64,000 nucleotides of DNA from Protostelium mycophagum (Eukaryota > Evosea > Variosea > Protosteliida > Protosteliaceae): positions 26,460 through 90,459 of the forward strand of contig MZNV01002721.1 of NCBI GenBank assembly GCA_002081555.1. Reading direction: 5' to 3'. Made by a program: the position numbers and the translations under genes. Every line of letters starts with the position of its first letter. Position 1 is the stretch's first letter. Under the pieces are notes generated by a model. It saw only the letters and a program-made list of their open reading frames with translations, had not been told where the DNA came from and did not search any database. This document shows, piece after piece, positions 22,818 through 36,204 of this stretch.

Positions 22818-25800
22818 ATGAGAAGGAATCCTCTTTTGATTTATTCACTTCTCTTCATCTTATTTCAAACCTGTTTCTGTGATGTCCCAATCCTATACAT
22901 TTCGGTCACTCCACACAATGTCTCGGAAGGTATGAACTGTTCTATGCTGTTCTCTGAAATTTGGTAGTTCCAACGTCATTTGACGTCCTGACCGATATCT
23001 ACATCATTTTGGAAGGACAGCAATTCGAGGTACCAGAATGGAATTTCACTTCGATCAACAACGTCAACGGCGTCACCCTGTATTCACCTTCTAATGGATC
23101 ACTCACTGGGACCCAAATACAATTCTACGAAGTGTCTGCCCGGTTGGACGGCATCAATCTTGATGCAGCCATTATTTCTGAGGGTTCATCATTGTTCTTG
23201 AACAGGTACGTACTCTCAAAGATTAATGAAAAATATTGTCCATTATTCTGAACCGATCAGGTGTACAGTGATGGACACAATCCATCTCACAGGTGGCAAA
23301 ATGAAGAGTTATGACAGCAGCTATTTTCCCAAAACTTCGATTTCTGAAATGATACTCGGCCAATCAGTCGACATTTACACAGAAAATGACCATTTTGAAG
23401 ATGAACACGGCAGTTTTACCATGATCAGGCTTACCGACAGTAACATCGTCTTAGAAAGCGACACATTTTCCTCGATCAAAGGTATCAAAGAAAGACGACA
23501 AATGTGTCCATGTGACATGATGCAGGTTACTCTGCACAACAGACATGGGCTATCTCTGCACATGGCAATACCAACATTAACATCAGCAGATGTGACATCC
23601 ATCAATCGGGTCAGTTTTTTGAGAAGCGTTCTCTTTTTCCAGGATTTTTCGTTCTACAACTGACCACATCAGGAATCATCTTACGTGATTCCAGTGTTTT
23701 ATACAGTGGCCACAACACCTACTTGAACGCTTCTGCTTCTATTTATAGTATAGATGACAGTCAGATCCACAGCCATTTCGATGAATTTACCACGGACGTG
23801 GCGATCATTATGGGATTGATGTCCAATGCTGAGGTCTACAACGGTGTTTTTATTTGCAGTCTTGCGGGTAAGTACTTGTGATCTTACCAGACCTTTCGTT
23901 ATAGATTGATGAATTTATAATATTCTTACATATTTAGGGATTGTTGCAGTTGGAAAAAACGTAGTCACTATTAATAGCACACAATTCGACACTTCAAATG
24001 TAAATATATTTTTACATTATATTTTCGTGAGAAAAATATCTCAACATACAAAGGATTTTAGATACTGATAAAGATTCAGAATGCGATCATTGTAGAAGGA
24101 AGCGCAGATTTGGACATCTACAATTCCACTTTTGGAAATAATCGGAAAGGGGTGGCATTGACACCAACTCAGGCGGCTGAGGCGTGGCTGTTGGAGGCGG
24201 ATGGAAGTTGCATATCAGCATATAAACCAGAATGCGGTATGGAAACTCCAATTTTTCGAAAAATCGAAGATAATCAGAAAAATGTGAACCCGATGAGATT
24301 TTTTTGCATTCAAAATAATCCAAAAAGGGGGCGAGGACAGCAGAAGACTTGATCCATCTACAAAAACAGACTACAGATATGTCAATATAGAGAGTCTATA
24401 TGATTTTGGAAATATATCCGTCTGCAACACATTCGCAATAGAAGGTGAGAATCTATTTGTTTGTGTTTTATAAATCTTCACAGAGCCAACAGTCAAGACG
24501 ACAAATTGTTTATTTTATGTATCATTCTATGGTGCAATTTACACATCAGGAGCCACATATATTAGTCAATATGACAGGTGATGACGTCATCCTTTTTCCT
24601 TGATCACGTGGTATATCTGCGTTTGACAAGTTTGAAGTTGATGTGATGACACTTTTGACGTTTGACAGATTCTATAGATGCAGGTTGTCGACATATGATA
24701 GAGGGGGTGCTGCCCTGACAGTCGGACCCGACTCTGATGCGACAGTTTCGCATTCGCATTTTTTAGAAAATTCAGTGGAACAAGGGAATGGAGGGGCAAT
24801 ATGGGCCCAATCCGCATTAACGGTAATCTATTACACTGAGATTTCACCGAAATTTCACCGAGAATCTCTTTCCGTTCGACATTTTAAAATATCAAATCAA
24901 TTTTACAAACCGATTTATTTTTCTGCACAAATCCAGGTTCTTCTCCATAAAACTGGGATTGCAGCTCCATGACCACAACTAAAAGTACCAGGTAATAGGA
25001 TGCACGTTTGACTCGAACGCTGCACGGTATGGGGGATATGGAGGTGCCATCTACACTACCGCCCCAATCGTCATCAGAGATTCCTACTTCTCCCAGAATG
25101 ACGCAGGTGGGCGAAATTTCGATGAGATTTCGATGTCGTCTACAACATGGCAGCTGCGGGAGGAGCCCTCTACAACGGCAATGCTGCGTATATTCCAAGT
25201 GAATGGTATATTCAAAATTGTACCTTTTGGGGGAACACCGCTGAAGCCGCAAACGGTCATTTTGGTGGTGCCATCACGTTCGGTAAGTTTTCCCGCCTTT
25301 TCTTTGATTTCAAATTTTATTTTATCGTTGAATGACTCAACACAGAATTGGTATCAAATGTCGACATTGTCGACAGTACATTCATAGCCAATGAAGCCAA
25401 TAGTGGGGGGGCTATTGGGGTCATCCGTTGTTTATCGGATTTTCACTTGAGACATTGTGTATTCTTGAATAATTCTGCTATAATTGACGGAGGAGCACTG
25501 CACATGTTGGACTCTATCAACTTGCTCATCTACAACTCCACATTCGAAAATAATTATAATACCCAGAACCATGGAGGTGCAATCAACTTGGCATCTGTGC
25601 AGCAGAACGTTCTGCTGGAGGTGGGATTCATTCGATCTACAACTGCGACAGATCTAAAAATAGAATCTCGTACAATTGAATGTTATGGCTGTGCCACTGA
25701 AAAAAGTAGATGTAATTTGTGGCAGACGCATTTCGCGCCAAAACTGCAATTCAAAAAATAAACCAGAATATTCTGTCTGGCGAATCCGAGTTGACATGTG

Positions 25801-28800
25801 ACAGCGTAACGTCTTCCGTAATAATTATGCCTTTACCGATGGAGGAGCGTTATATTCCCTGAGTTCAGATGGGAGTTTATACTTAAATATTACCGACACC
25901 GAGTTTGTCGAAAATACTGCCGGTTCTATTGGTCAGTTTTCCTCGAATTTTCATCTAAATTTGAGGATTCTAAAAATAGATTCAGGGGGAGGGATGTACA
26001 TCATCGGGGGTTATTCTTCAATGTACATGACGGGTTGTAGATGGATACGCAACTCTGTACAAGACAACTCTGGTGGAGGCGCAGCGTTCAGGATGTCATC
26101 TGGGTCCATTTTGATAGAAAACTCCGATATCTCCGGAAATTATGCGGGATTTCAGGGAGGAGGGTTACAAGTACGGTTCAGCGAACGAGAACAAGAGGTA
26201 ATTTTCGAAGAATTTTCATGCAGTACAGAACTGTTTTATAGCAGCTCCGCTGCAGACACAAACACCCGGTAGAAGATCCAACTTTTTTATCAATTTTAAT
26301 AATGATAATGTTAATATTAATTAATGATATTTTATTTTTTTCTCGAAATTATAAAAACAAAATCAAAAATAATTTCCTGAGAAACGGAAAAACGGAAAAT
26401 TACTGACAGAACAAAAAGCTCACCCTGTACAAATGTGTCTTCACCAATAATTACGCATTCCTCGGTGCCGGCCTGAGTGTACCCTACTCAGGAGAAAGGA
26501 TCAACATCACGGGTAATGTCTTTGCGAATAATTCCGCTAATACGGTGGGTCATCTACAATGATATGAATTCATTTAAAAGTGTTTGACATTGACATTCAC
26601 ATATGGTGATTGACATCGACATCGACATGATTGACATTGACATGATTGACATAATGATACTGATGATGACAAGGATGGGGGTGGTCTTAGGGTCATTCTT
26701 GGAGGTGGAGGCTCGGAATATAACTTGTATCTGTCCGATTCCCATTTCCAACAGAACACAAACGGTGGAGCATCTTTCATTACAAACAGAGGGGATAGGT
26801 GACATGAACATAATCTATTATACCAGAGATTCAGTTCACGTGAACATTCTCGATAACTAACGTGTTTGTTACCGTGATTTTGACCCTGTGAATGTTCAGG
26901 TACCTTTAGAATTTAGCTCTGATACAAAGAACAGAGCTAATATTTTCATTCAAAACGGGACATTCTTCAACAATGCTGCTGCAGCGCATGGAGGCGCCGC
27001 GACGATTTTGGCACAGATGACCACCTACACTTATATCTACAACTCTTCATTCTCTCATAATTACGCAAGCGTGAGTCATCATGACGTCACACATTGATGT
27101 CCTGATGGTCATCATGACATCATGTCATCACTTTTTGACATTTGTAGTTGGATGGTGGGGCTATTTACGCGTCCTCTCAGAGCGATGCCGGAATTTTCAT
27201 TGAAAATTCGACATTCTACGACAACTCGGCCCATCTGAACGGGGGAGCTCTTTCTCTGAATCTTCTGAATGCCTCGATGTCAGGGTGCTATTTCGATCAA
27301 CACAGCAGCATGGCTAGCGGTGGCACGATCTATATCTATTCAAACGGTATTTAATCCAACATTTGACCACTTATGTCTCTGTGAAAAATGATTATCGTCA
27401 ATTTCACAGAAAGATGCAAGTTTTTAATTATTTTTTTTTATTTTTTGTTTTTTCATTTATTAAAAACTTTCAGTACAAACACCAACCTTCACTGAAATCA
27501 ACAAAACGAAAATCACATCTGGGAACTCTGCCTCAAACGGTGGCGGGATCTATATGAATGCTCAGGGCAGTACACTAGATATGATCGATGTCGACATCGT
27601 CGACAGCGTGTCGACGCTTGGGGGTGGTCTGAATGTCGACAAGTCGGAGAGGTTGACAATCAATACTTGTACATTCATAGGGAATTCGGCCACTACGGGA
27701 GGGGGTTTGATGACGTCATCAGGCACCAGCACCAGCTTGATAAACACGAAATTTCGCAGAAATCTCGCGAAGACGACGGGAGGAGGCTTCTACACTACCA
27801 GTGTAGATACAGGTAAGGGCTCTGAGGATTTGAATGAAAAGTTCACATCTGTACAGATGTAGCATCTTGTGAATTTGTCGACAATAATGCGGTCACTGGT
27901 GGGGGCATATATACTACCCAGGCAATATACATAAGGACGTCGACATTTTTTAACAATACCGCACAAGAATCTGGAGGGATCCACGTACAATCGACAAATT
28001 CACAAGGGTCATCCATATCGATATTGACAAGGAGAGACGATGCCACGTCACCACGCGTGTATTCGTCGACATTCACACGGAACAGCGCATCTATTTTTGG
28101 AGGTAAACTTGTCGATTTTTATACTAAATATGTACCACCAAAATATTTCGCCTTCAGAAATAGTAAGAGACCAAGTTTCGCAACAATTGTAGTGGATTTA
28201 AATGCCTTTTGCCTCTTATCGATGTGACATAGGTGCGATGGGCTTGCAGTATAGTATGATATCTCAGGTTGGGAACAACACATTCCGAAACAACAGAGCC
28301 CCCTCGGGTGCCTCTATCCGCGCCAGTAGTGATATCTCACTCCAAGACAATGATTTCAAAGACGATATCTCAGAACGTGGTCAGGCCGTGTACATAGACC
28401 GCGACGTCAGAGTATGTCACGTGTCAAAACTGTCAGAATGACATGTGCAGGTCACTTCCCTCCGCAACAATTACAACGGGGAGTCCGTCCATATTTTGGC
28501 AACGGCGAATCCTTTCATTGAATCACAGAACGAGTACCCGCCTTCACTAGCTTGTAATGGGACGATCAAAAACGTCACCTCTACGTCTTATTACTGTGAT
28601 ACGAGGTACGTGAAGAATTGATGTGCCTTCTTGTATTTGTGGACTATTAATTCAAACATTGGAAGCATGATTTTATGCATTTCAGTACCGCGGCTTTGCC
28701 GCACAGATTTATTGGTAGTTTTCGCCACAAAGCCTTGCATTGCAGCTTTGCCGCATGTGGCAGAGCAAAATGCACAACTACATTCTAAAAAAGACTTAAT

Positions 28801-31051
28801 CATTCTACAGCGTGGTGAGCCAACCATCTGGCGTTTCCCCAGTCATCATCATTGTGGCAGTATTAATTCCCATAATGATGTTGATGTTACTCGGCATAAT
28901 TGCCTTCCTTCTGTACAGAAACTACCAGAGGCGTCGAAGAGATGACTTAGAACTAACGGTAATCATTCATTTGACATATATCTTATCTTGTTATGAAATA
29001 AATAATCGTCGAAGTCACAGCGCATACAAAACTTTCCCAAATAAATAATTATTTTCATCACGGAATTTATTCGTGATTCTATATCTGCAAAACTTTGTGA
29101 CTTGGACAATTGAACTTTGCCGTAAATCCAAAAAGTATCTTAAGAGAAGGATTGTGAGATGACCTGATGAGACTCTAGAATATGTTGGACAGCCTCATCT
29201 TGCATGATGTGGAAGTCGGATCAGGTGAATGTTTAATCGAAATTTAAATTTTGACAATAACTAAAGGTGAACATTAATTGAATATTTCACAGTGATCGGT
29301 ATGGGATATTTCGGCCAAGTGAGGCGGGGGAAATGGTCAGTGACGTCATCATATCATCATCATCGAGGACGACACGTCATCATGTTCTATTTTTGGAAAA
29401 TGACACGTCATCAGGCAGGGAAGTGATGTGGCATTGAAGAGTTTATTGACTTCGGATGAATTGGAGTTGAGGAAATTCAAAGACGAAATCAGATTGGTCA
29501 GGTGTGCTCTCAGATGTATTTATTATTTTATTATTATTATATAAAATAAATGATTTGCCGCATGAATTACACTTTCAATACACGCACACAGGCCATAATA
29601 ATTATAATTAAATCGACAATTACCAAAAATAGTTTTCATTTTGACCTATGCAGCACATTGAATCACCCAAATGTAGTGAGGATGTTTGGAATGTATGTAT
29701 TTGAGGACAGTACTTACATGGTATTGGAATTTGTCGACAAGGGCTCTGTCGACAGGTGAGTGATGACGTCATCCGATTTTTCTGACAGATGACAGGTACT
29801 TGATACATAATGCCGGTGATGTAACAGACAATAATCTGACAGTGATGGTTTATGACGTTGTCAAGGTAACCATGATCACAAAAATCCTTTTATGTATATT
29901 TTTTGGCTCTACCAATATGCGTTGGAAGGGTTTTATTTGAATACAACTACCTGGCGTAAAGAGTGTCAGATAATTGATGATGTACAGGGGATGATGTATC
30001 TACAAGCACAAGGAATACTTCACAGGTATTGATATCTACTCCTTAGTTTCTAATCAAGATAGGGATCTTGCCGCTCGAAATTTGCTTCTCAACGCACAAA
30101 ATCAAGTCAAGGTAATTTTGAGATGGCCACAAAAATTCAAAAAGTCCAAAATAATTCCAAAAAAATCCAAAAAAATCCAAAAAAAATATCTGAAAATTCA
30201 TGTTTTCACAAAAAAAAGTGTTCCTAAAGGAAACGAAAATTCACTGAAATTTCCAGATCTCCGATTTTGGACTTAGTAGGAGGGACGACCACTACAGCCT
30301 CAAAAAAGAGAACCCGCTCCCGTATAGATGGGCCCCTCCAGAATCTATATCTACACAGCAGTGGACTACCCAATCTGATGTGTGGAGTTTTGCAGTCTGC
30401 GCGTGGTGAGTCATTTCGACGAATTTTTTTAGTGTGAGATATTAATTCTATTTCACTAAAAAATATTTTTTGTTTTCATTAGATATTTTTGATGTTTTTT
30501 GTGTATTATTGATATTTTCAGGGAGATTTATTCGCTCGGCAAGGGTAAAAACTTGAATTCTCCGTGAATATGTAAAATTTTTATTTCTAAGTAAACGACA
30601 GTTCCATACAGCGGGAAGACTACCAAAGAAGCAATCGATTTCGTACTGGGAGGAGGGAGATTAGAAAAGCCATTCAGGTGGATGAGATATCATATCGACA
30701 TGTCACATATCATGACATGTCGACAGATGTACAGAGGAGATGTGGGAGATCTTGATGCAATGCTTCTGCGAAATTCCAAAAAAGAGATTTAAATTCCACA
30801 ACATTTACCAAGAGATGCAAAATACCTTCCCGAAGATCTTGCAGCCTTGCTTAGAAAATGATCAGGTACGTTTTTCAGATCCTGTACATGTGATGACGTC
30901 ATCGCAGATAGAAATCGACGTGACCCCCGTATCTACAGCGGATTCACCGAGTGGGCAACAGCTTTTATACCGGCCAGCCAAGTCGGATGTGATGTACGAG
31001 GCTGACTCTTCGGCGGGCGAATATAATGACAAAACACTCATGTATGAATAA
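22818..31051 (+). CDS. Receptor tyrosine-type kinase with PMP/beta-helix ectodomain
   Basis: The ATG at 22818 begins a signal peptide (MRRNPLLIYSLLFILFQTCF). The ectodomain (23-28.6 kb) is a long right-handed beta-helix made of repeats like those of chlamydial polymorphic membrane proteins: a FxxNxA element followed by GGAI/L, for example STFENN...HGGAI (25540), GTFFNNAAAAHGGAA (26960), STFYDNSAHLNGGAL (27210) and TFIGNSATTGGGL (27670). A TM helix (VIIIVAVLIPIMMLMLLGII) lies at 28830-28900, followed by RRRRDD. The kinase domain spans about 29.2-30.85 kb: GMGYFGQVRRGKW glycine loop, VALKSLL with the ATP-binding Lys (29430), HRDLAARN (30015-30085, split by an intron inside the motif), DFGLSRRDD (30260), PYRWAPPES and SDVWSFAVCAWEIYSLGK. 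HRDLAARN is the tyrosine-kinase form of the loop. All catalytic residues are present, so it should be active. The tail has several tyrosines. The stop overlaps AATAAA (31047-31052). Confidence 0.88.
26590..26660 (+). repeat. Degenerate GACATT/GACATG hexamer repeats
   Basis: About 70 bases consist of imperfect tandem copies of GACATN(G/T), seen as GACATTGACATT, GACATCGACATCGACATG, GATTGACATTGACATG. They sit between two PMP-repeat exons of the receptor kinase, probably in an intron. They read as a diverged microsatellite. Confidence 0.6.
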
Positions 31052-31128
31052 AATGACATAATGACATGAGATGACAGCCGAATTTAATTGAGGCGAGCTT
31101 TGTGAATATCTGTCCATCGTTCCGCATT

Positions 31129-33812
31129 TCAATCGGGTCTGATCACATCGATGACGTCTTGGGTTGGAGTGACATCTGTGGTGCTATTCATGCCCAAACT
31201 CACGCATGCACTCCAAAAAGTGTTTACAGTATATGGTAACCTCCAAGCTGTGAATAAATTGTTTTCTGTAGTGATAGTCCCTGGCGTCCAGATACTGTCA
31301 AGGAAATTATTCACAGGCTGCAAATTGCTGTGGTGATTATTGTCACAGGCTTTAAACCTACATCAGGTGATGCAAAAGCAACTCTGTTTGCATCCTGTAA
31401 TAAATACGCACATATCGATTCGCTCGCGTTTCTTAAAGTAAGAAAGCCTCTATGGTTGTGTATTAGGTGTTACTTTTTTGTGTGCTTGAACCCACCCCCA
31501 TATTTGCTTCCGTGTTAGTCCAGTCTTTTGCTCCAGCTCACTCAATTGTTGTGGGGTGAAATTCGTGCCTATCTTTGTTATCTGCCGTCTACAACGTTGT
31601 AGAGATGTTACCTTTGAATTCAGATTTCAACAGGGCAACAACCGCCGGTGAATGCCTGTGTCCCTGAAATCTCTTAGAAAATTCAATCTACAATCTGACA
31701 AAACTGACCTTTCCAAGTGTATTTGGTGCAGAGCCAGGAGTAGAGGCGACCTTTTGCTTCTGAAAAACTTTAGATGCAATCACTTCTCGATATCACTTCA
31801 CCTTTTCAAGGTCCTTCTGCATGTTCATGGGCAAATCATCTTGCTGAATTCCACTTAGAAATTTCACTATTTCCAGGAAATTCAAAAAAAATTTGCAAGG
31901 CGACTCACCGTAGTTTCTTGTTCTTTTGATCTCTGGGAAGATTCAATGCTCCTCTTTCGGCCCCATGTGAAGTTATCTGAGGCCGGGGGTGTGGTTATGT
32001 TTTCGTCTGCGTGTTGTACACTGGTGGGAGTTGTGGTGGCGGAATGTGACACCTCATGAGGTGGCGGTGATGAGACCGGTGTCTGAAATTTCTCAGATGA
32101 ATTTTCATGGGAAATTTCCCGGAAATTTCACCTCTCTTCTTTCGAGTGACGATACGATGTCTTTGTTGATTTCTTTTAGTTTCTGCATAACTTCCTCGCC
32201 ACTGTAACTCTTCTCGTCCTCGATTTGTTCATACAATTTGAGATATATATTTTTGGTGATCTACAATTGTCACCTCATAAATCTACAACGAGACAAGAGA
32301 CGAAACGAACCTTTCTGGCGTGATTCGCATTGGGCTCGTCCTGGCTTGGTTTCGGCCTCCATGCGAGTTGTTCCTCCAACTTGAAGATCTATTCTCTTCA
32401 ACAAATTTAAATTTTCAACATGAAAATTTTTCCAAATAAAAACCTACCTTCTTTTCATACATATTCGTTATCTCCCCCTCCTCCCTCTCATATGTTCGAC
32501 CCCGCTCAAATCCTGATAATTTCAGATTTTTTTTGCCCATTATGGGACCGTTGTAGACGAACCTATCCTCTCCCATTCCTCTTCCTTCCTTTTCCTCTCT
32601 CGATCCATTTCCGGCTATTTTTGGCTCAGATTTTTCGACGAAATTTCGATGAAATTTCGTGGAATTATCTCGTACCTTTTCTGTTTTTTCTGGAGCAGTT
32701 TGGGGCACAAAAGTTCCACTCTTTGCCTCCTCCAATTTCCTTTCGTAAAATTTCTTCTGTTCGCTGAAATTCTTTGCCATCTCATAAATGCGCCATTCCA
32801 GCGCGATCTTTTCCGTGAATGGCTGTACACGTCATCATTCTTTCGAGTTTAGAAGAATGTAGATGCACTGTACTTACGTCTGTGTCCGCTGAATTGGACG
32901 CGTCCGGAGTTGGAATCGAAACATCGTACTCAAAACTTGAAGGATCAACATTTTCGGTTGTATTTGCAGGTGTATTCGATGTTGTATTTGCAGGTGTATT
33001 CGATGTTGTATTTGCAGGTGCAATTGTACTTGTAGTTGTAGGTGCAATTGTAGTTGTAGGTGCAGTTGTACTTGTAGGTGCAGTTGTAGATGTCTTATTT
33101 GTCGGATCATTTGGAGTTATATTTGTGGAGGCTTGTCCCTGGAGTGCCGCCTCCGCCCGCTTTCTCTTCCGTACCTCTTTCTGGATCTCATTCTGCACCC
33201 ATGTCTTTATCTTATTCGCAGGGAGCCCGGTGTTTTTCATCAGCAGCTCCACCTCTTCACTCGTCCATCTCTTGCCTTTATACATGTGACGCATCCACTT
33301 CACGGCTTGTTCTGGAAGTCGTTTTCGGGCACCTCCTGATCTTTTGATGGGCTGTGTGGCGGATTCTGCGCTGGCGGTGGATGATGGGTTTGTGGACTGT
33401 ACATTTTAAATGGAGAAGCGAAATGTTGAGACAGATCGAGTTGGCAACAATTGGAATGATTTATGTTGATCTAGCTTTTCGTTGCAAACAGTGATATGAT
33501 GAGCGCAAGGATGTATTTACCTCTGAAACAGGCGTACTTTGTTGTGTCACCTGTGATTTCTCATTTTCTTGGGTGTCTTCAGTTATGACGCTTGCTTCTG
33601 TCTTTGTGGGATCTTGCACAACAACTCCCTCAGTCTTTACCACCGGATTCAACTGCAACTTTCAGATTTGAGTCTAATTTCGAGAAACACACTGGCGGTT
33701 GTTGTGTCGCGATGATTCTGTGCTCCTCTTCCTCATCCTCTTCATCTGTCGAGAATAGATCATCCTCATCCGATTCCGCCTCGACCTTTATGGGCTGTGG
33801 ATTGGCGCTCAT
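31129..33812 (-). CDS. Protein with two atypical homeodomain-like segments
   Basis: The ATG at 33812 gives an acidic start (EAESDEDDLFSTDEEDEEEE), then an unstructured region. The first homeodomain-like segment lies at about 33330-33150: helix I around EQAVKWMRHMYKG, helix II TSEEVELLMKNTG, helix III NKIKTWVQNEIQKEVRKRKR. It keeps Trp48, Gln50 and Asn51 of the canonical recognition helix. A low-complexity Thr/Pro/Asn-rich tract follows, then charged helical exons (LEWRIYEMAKNFSEQKKF). A second, weaker segment lies at about 31640-31480: FTPQQLSELEQKTGLTRKQ, IWGWVQAHKK. It keeps Trp48 but has Ala at the Asn51 position. The C terminus is taken as the stop at 31129. The role inferred is DNA binding in the nucleus. 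I could not fix all exon joins, notably across 31590-31640, and a split into two genes is possible. Confidence 0.6.
32940..33110 (-). repeat. Low-complexity tract coding Thr/Pro/Asn repeats
   Basis: Near-perfect 27-base units (the plus strand alternates GTATTTGCAG and GTGTATTCGAT) followed by 12-18-base GTTGTAGGTGCA-type units. On the minus strand they encode NTTSNTPA and TTAPTST repeats between the two homeodomain-like segments. Slippage-generated coding repeat. Confidence 0.75.
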
Positions 33813-33937
33813 CTTTGTTGTTGATTGAATTTTCAGTTGGATGCGTAAACCCAGCTTTTGGAGAGAACGGCTGGTTGTAGTTTGCATTAAAATATTATAT
33901 AAATAAAACATATTTTGCTTTTCTCTTTATGATATCA

Positions 33938-35813
33938 TCAATATCTTCCACCGCGGCCCCCTCTACCCCCTCTTCCACCTCTACCTCCCCCCCTGTTGTC
34001 ATGGTGATACCCGGGGGTCGCCAACGCCTTCTTCACCGCCTCGCACAACTTGTGACAGACCTCCTGCTGCGTTGGCACTTTCAACTTGAGGATCTCATAG
34101 TATGAGCCGTAATGTTTCGCCTCGCGCACACGCTTGACGGCGTCTTTGAGGTTCGCCTCCATCTCTGCAGTTGGGAAACCCAAGTTGTCGTCGTACCGAG
34201 CACAAATGTCTGCAAAGGACATGCCTTGGGGTTTTGCGATGTCGATGAACAAGACCTGGATCCTCTCAGCGTCATGAACGATAGGAATTTCGTCGAAATT
34301 TCACCTGAAAAGCTAGGAGATTTCTGGACACAGCCGTAGCGTCGAAGGTCGTGTTGATGCGGGTTTGTGGGCTTGTCTGCTGGTCGGCAAGTTCAGGGTT
34401 AGTCTTCAGGTACCACATCACGTTCCTCGCGTTGGACTCGTCTATATATGCACCTGACACTTGTTCCCAAGTCCATTGTTGGCTGACCGTGAGGAGCGCA
34501 AGCCATTCTCCAACGTTTGGAGTGTTCTACAACGGGTCATTAAAATTTCAGAGAAATTCAGAATAAATCACCTTTTTGTCGCGAACGTTGACGTCGTTGA
34601 CAAAATCTCCGATGGATTTCTCCACATCTTCACGGAGCTTTGGGACATTCTCCACGGCCCATAAGAATAATCTATGTATGAAAAAAAAGCCTTGCAAAGC
34701 TCTTTCGCTGGCAAATTTTTGTCCGTTCATAAACATCACTACTGTGGAGTTTAACAATTTCGGCAAGACCATGAGACAAGCCTTCGAGAACTGTGAAGCG
34801 TCAATTTGAATTTGTAATTTCCCGCCAAAAAGCACTCACCTCTTTTGTCCCAGCCATGCTGCACATCGAAGCCTCAAATTGGGCCTGGAAGTTCTTGGAA
34901 ATATTCTTGCCGTCTATGATGAGGGGTAAGAAGTAACTCAGTGTCTCTCTCATCACCGATTCCACCTTTGAAATTTAAATCGATAAATCTCCCGCCAAAA
35001 TAATTATAATTTACCTTGCCCGCCTGCACCAAATTGTTATAGCCTTCCCAAGTCATAAACTCACAAGGAGAAGTTAATTGTGGATTGTGGGGTGTGCCAC
35101 TCTTGGCTACACCGAACCCCCAGATACTATCGTCCCCATTGTAGACATCTCTGGTTACGTAACAAGTGAGGTCAGGGTGTGTGTTCTTGGCTTCGGACTT
35201 GGAGTCTACGGCCACAGGGGTGGTGGAAAAAGGCGGGAAAGGCTTGTCGTGAGTGTGCCCGCAGTCTGAACACTTGAAATCGCGCACCATCTTTGACCCG
35301 ACGGATCCACTTCTTCCGGATCCTTCTTGTAAGAATGAAACCAGATTGAGAAGGACAGTTTGGACTGTGTAAGAGGGAGACCAACCGGTGCCCTTCTCGT
35401 TGGCCCACTCACGATGTACTTCGGCGAAATCCGAAAAGATGGAGAGACACACCTGTTGTTGTCAACACCGAATGATGAATCGATCTGTTTACCTTTGTTC
35501 CTTTCTTCCCTGGCATGTTAGCACCGACCGAGATGGGGATGCCACTAGGCATGAACTCTGCACTCGGTGAAATTGCAGGATAAGTAGGAGGGAAGAAAAG
35601 GATCACGTGGTAGACGTCACGCTTGACGGTGAAATTACAGTGCCACTCGAACAAGTTGTCCTCCAAAGGAGCGGCAGACACTGAATCCATCGGATTCATT
35701 TGGATCTCCTTAAGATCGGTGCGAAGACGCTTAAGAGCTTTCAGAGATTGTTGGTCCATGCTGTTGTGTTGTGTTGAAGATTTGTGTCTTGGTTGTGATC
35801 GATCTTCCGCCAT
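33938..35813 (-). CDS. Ubiquitin-conjugating-enzyme-like (UBC fold) protein with C-terminal RGG tail
   Basis: The ATG at 35813 leads into a UBC fold: QSLKALKRLRTDLKEIQMNP (helix 1), FEWHCNFTV, YHVILFFPPTYPAISPSAEF (the E2 PxxYP strand-loop), then after an intron KVCLSIF with a cysteine at the active-site position, and WSPSYTVQTVLLNLVSFL (the conserved WSP helix). The HPN motif that normally precedes the cysteine is not intact (GAN). A Cys-pair segment (FKCSDCGHTH, about 35260) could bind metal. The remaining 300-odd residues (FMTWEGYNNLVQAGKVNYNYFGG; FIHRLFLWAVENVPKLREDV; MSFADICARYDDNLGFPTAE) match no domain I know. The protein ends in an RGG box (GGGRGGRGGRGGRGGRY), normally an RNA-binding or methylation site. 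E2 enzyme or E2 variant linked to RNA is the inference. Confidence 0.8.
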
Positions 35814-36204
35814 TCAGCGAATGAAAATCGTTCGACGAAACGTTTATTGATCTGAGATCTACAACGATCTTCCTCTGTTGAAACTTCCATGAAGTTCGCC
35901 GGGCAACAAGGGAGGGTGATGGGTTGTCCAACCTTATCTACGATAATAAATAATTGTGGGTGGTTTGTTTTATGGTGAGACTCACGTCGGCACCTCAAGA
36001 TCAATTTCGATGGTTTTATAACTCAACAAGTGTTCGCATTGATATCACTGTACAATCTCATTGTGATAGTTTCATGATGATGTCCACCCCAAATCTCTGA
36101 GCACGCATATTATTTTTAATATATGAAAAATCCAAACGCTCCGTAATCCTGTGACAAATTCTCTGTAAGGCTGGAATAGAACTCTTTTCAGTTTCAGACA
36201 GGTC
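35814..36204. other. Intergenic, promoter side of the E2-like gene
   Basis: About 390 bases upstream of the E2-like gene. Open frames here are short and without codon-bias or family support. It should include the promoter of the minus-strand E2-like gene. Nothing else is evident. Confidence 0.4.

Noticed and set aside
32420-32767. Plus-strand open frame rich in Ser/Pro/Phe
   Set aside because: Antisense to charged helical exons of the minus-strand homeodomain gene; no family features.
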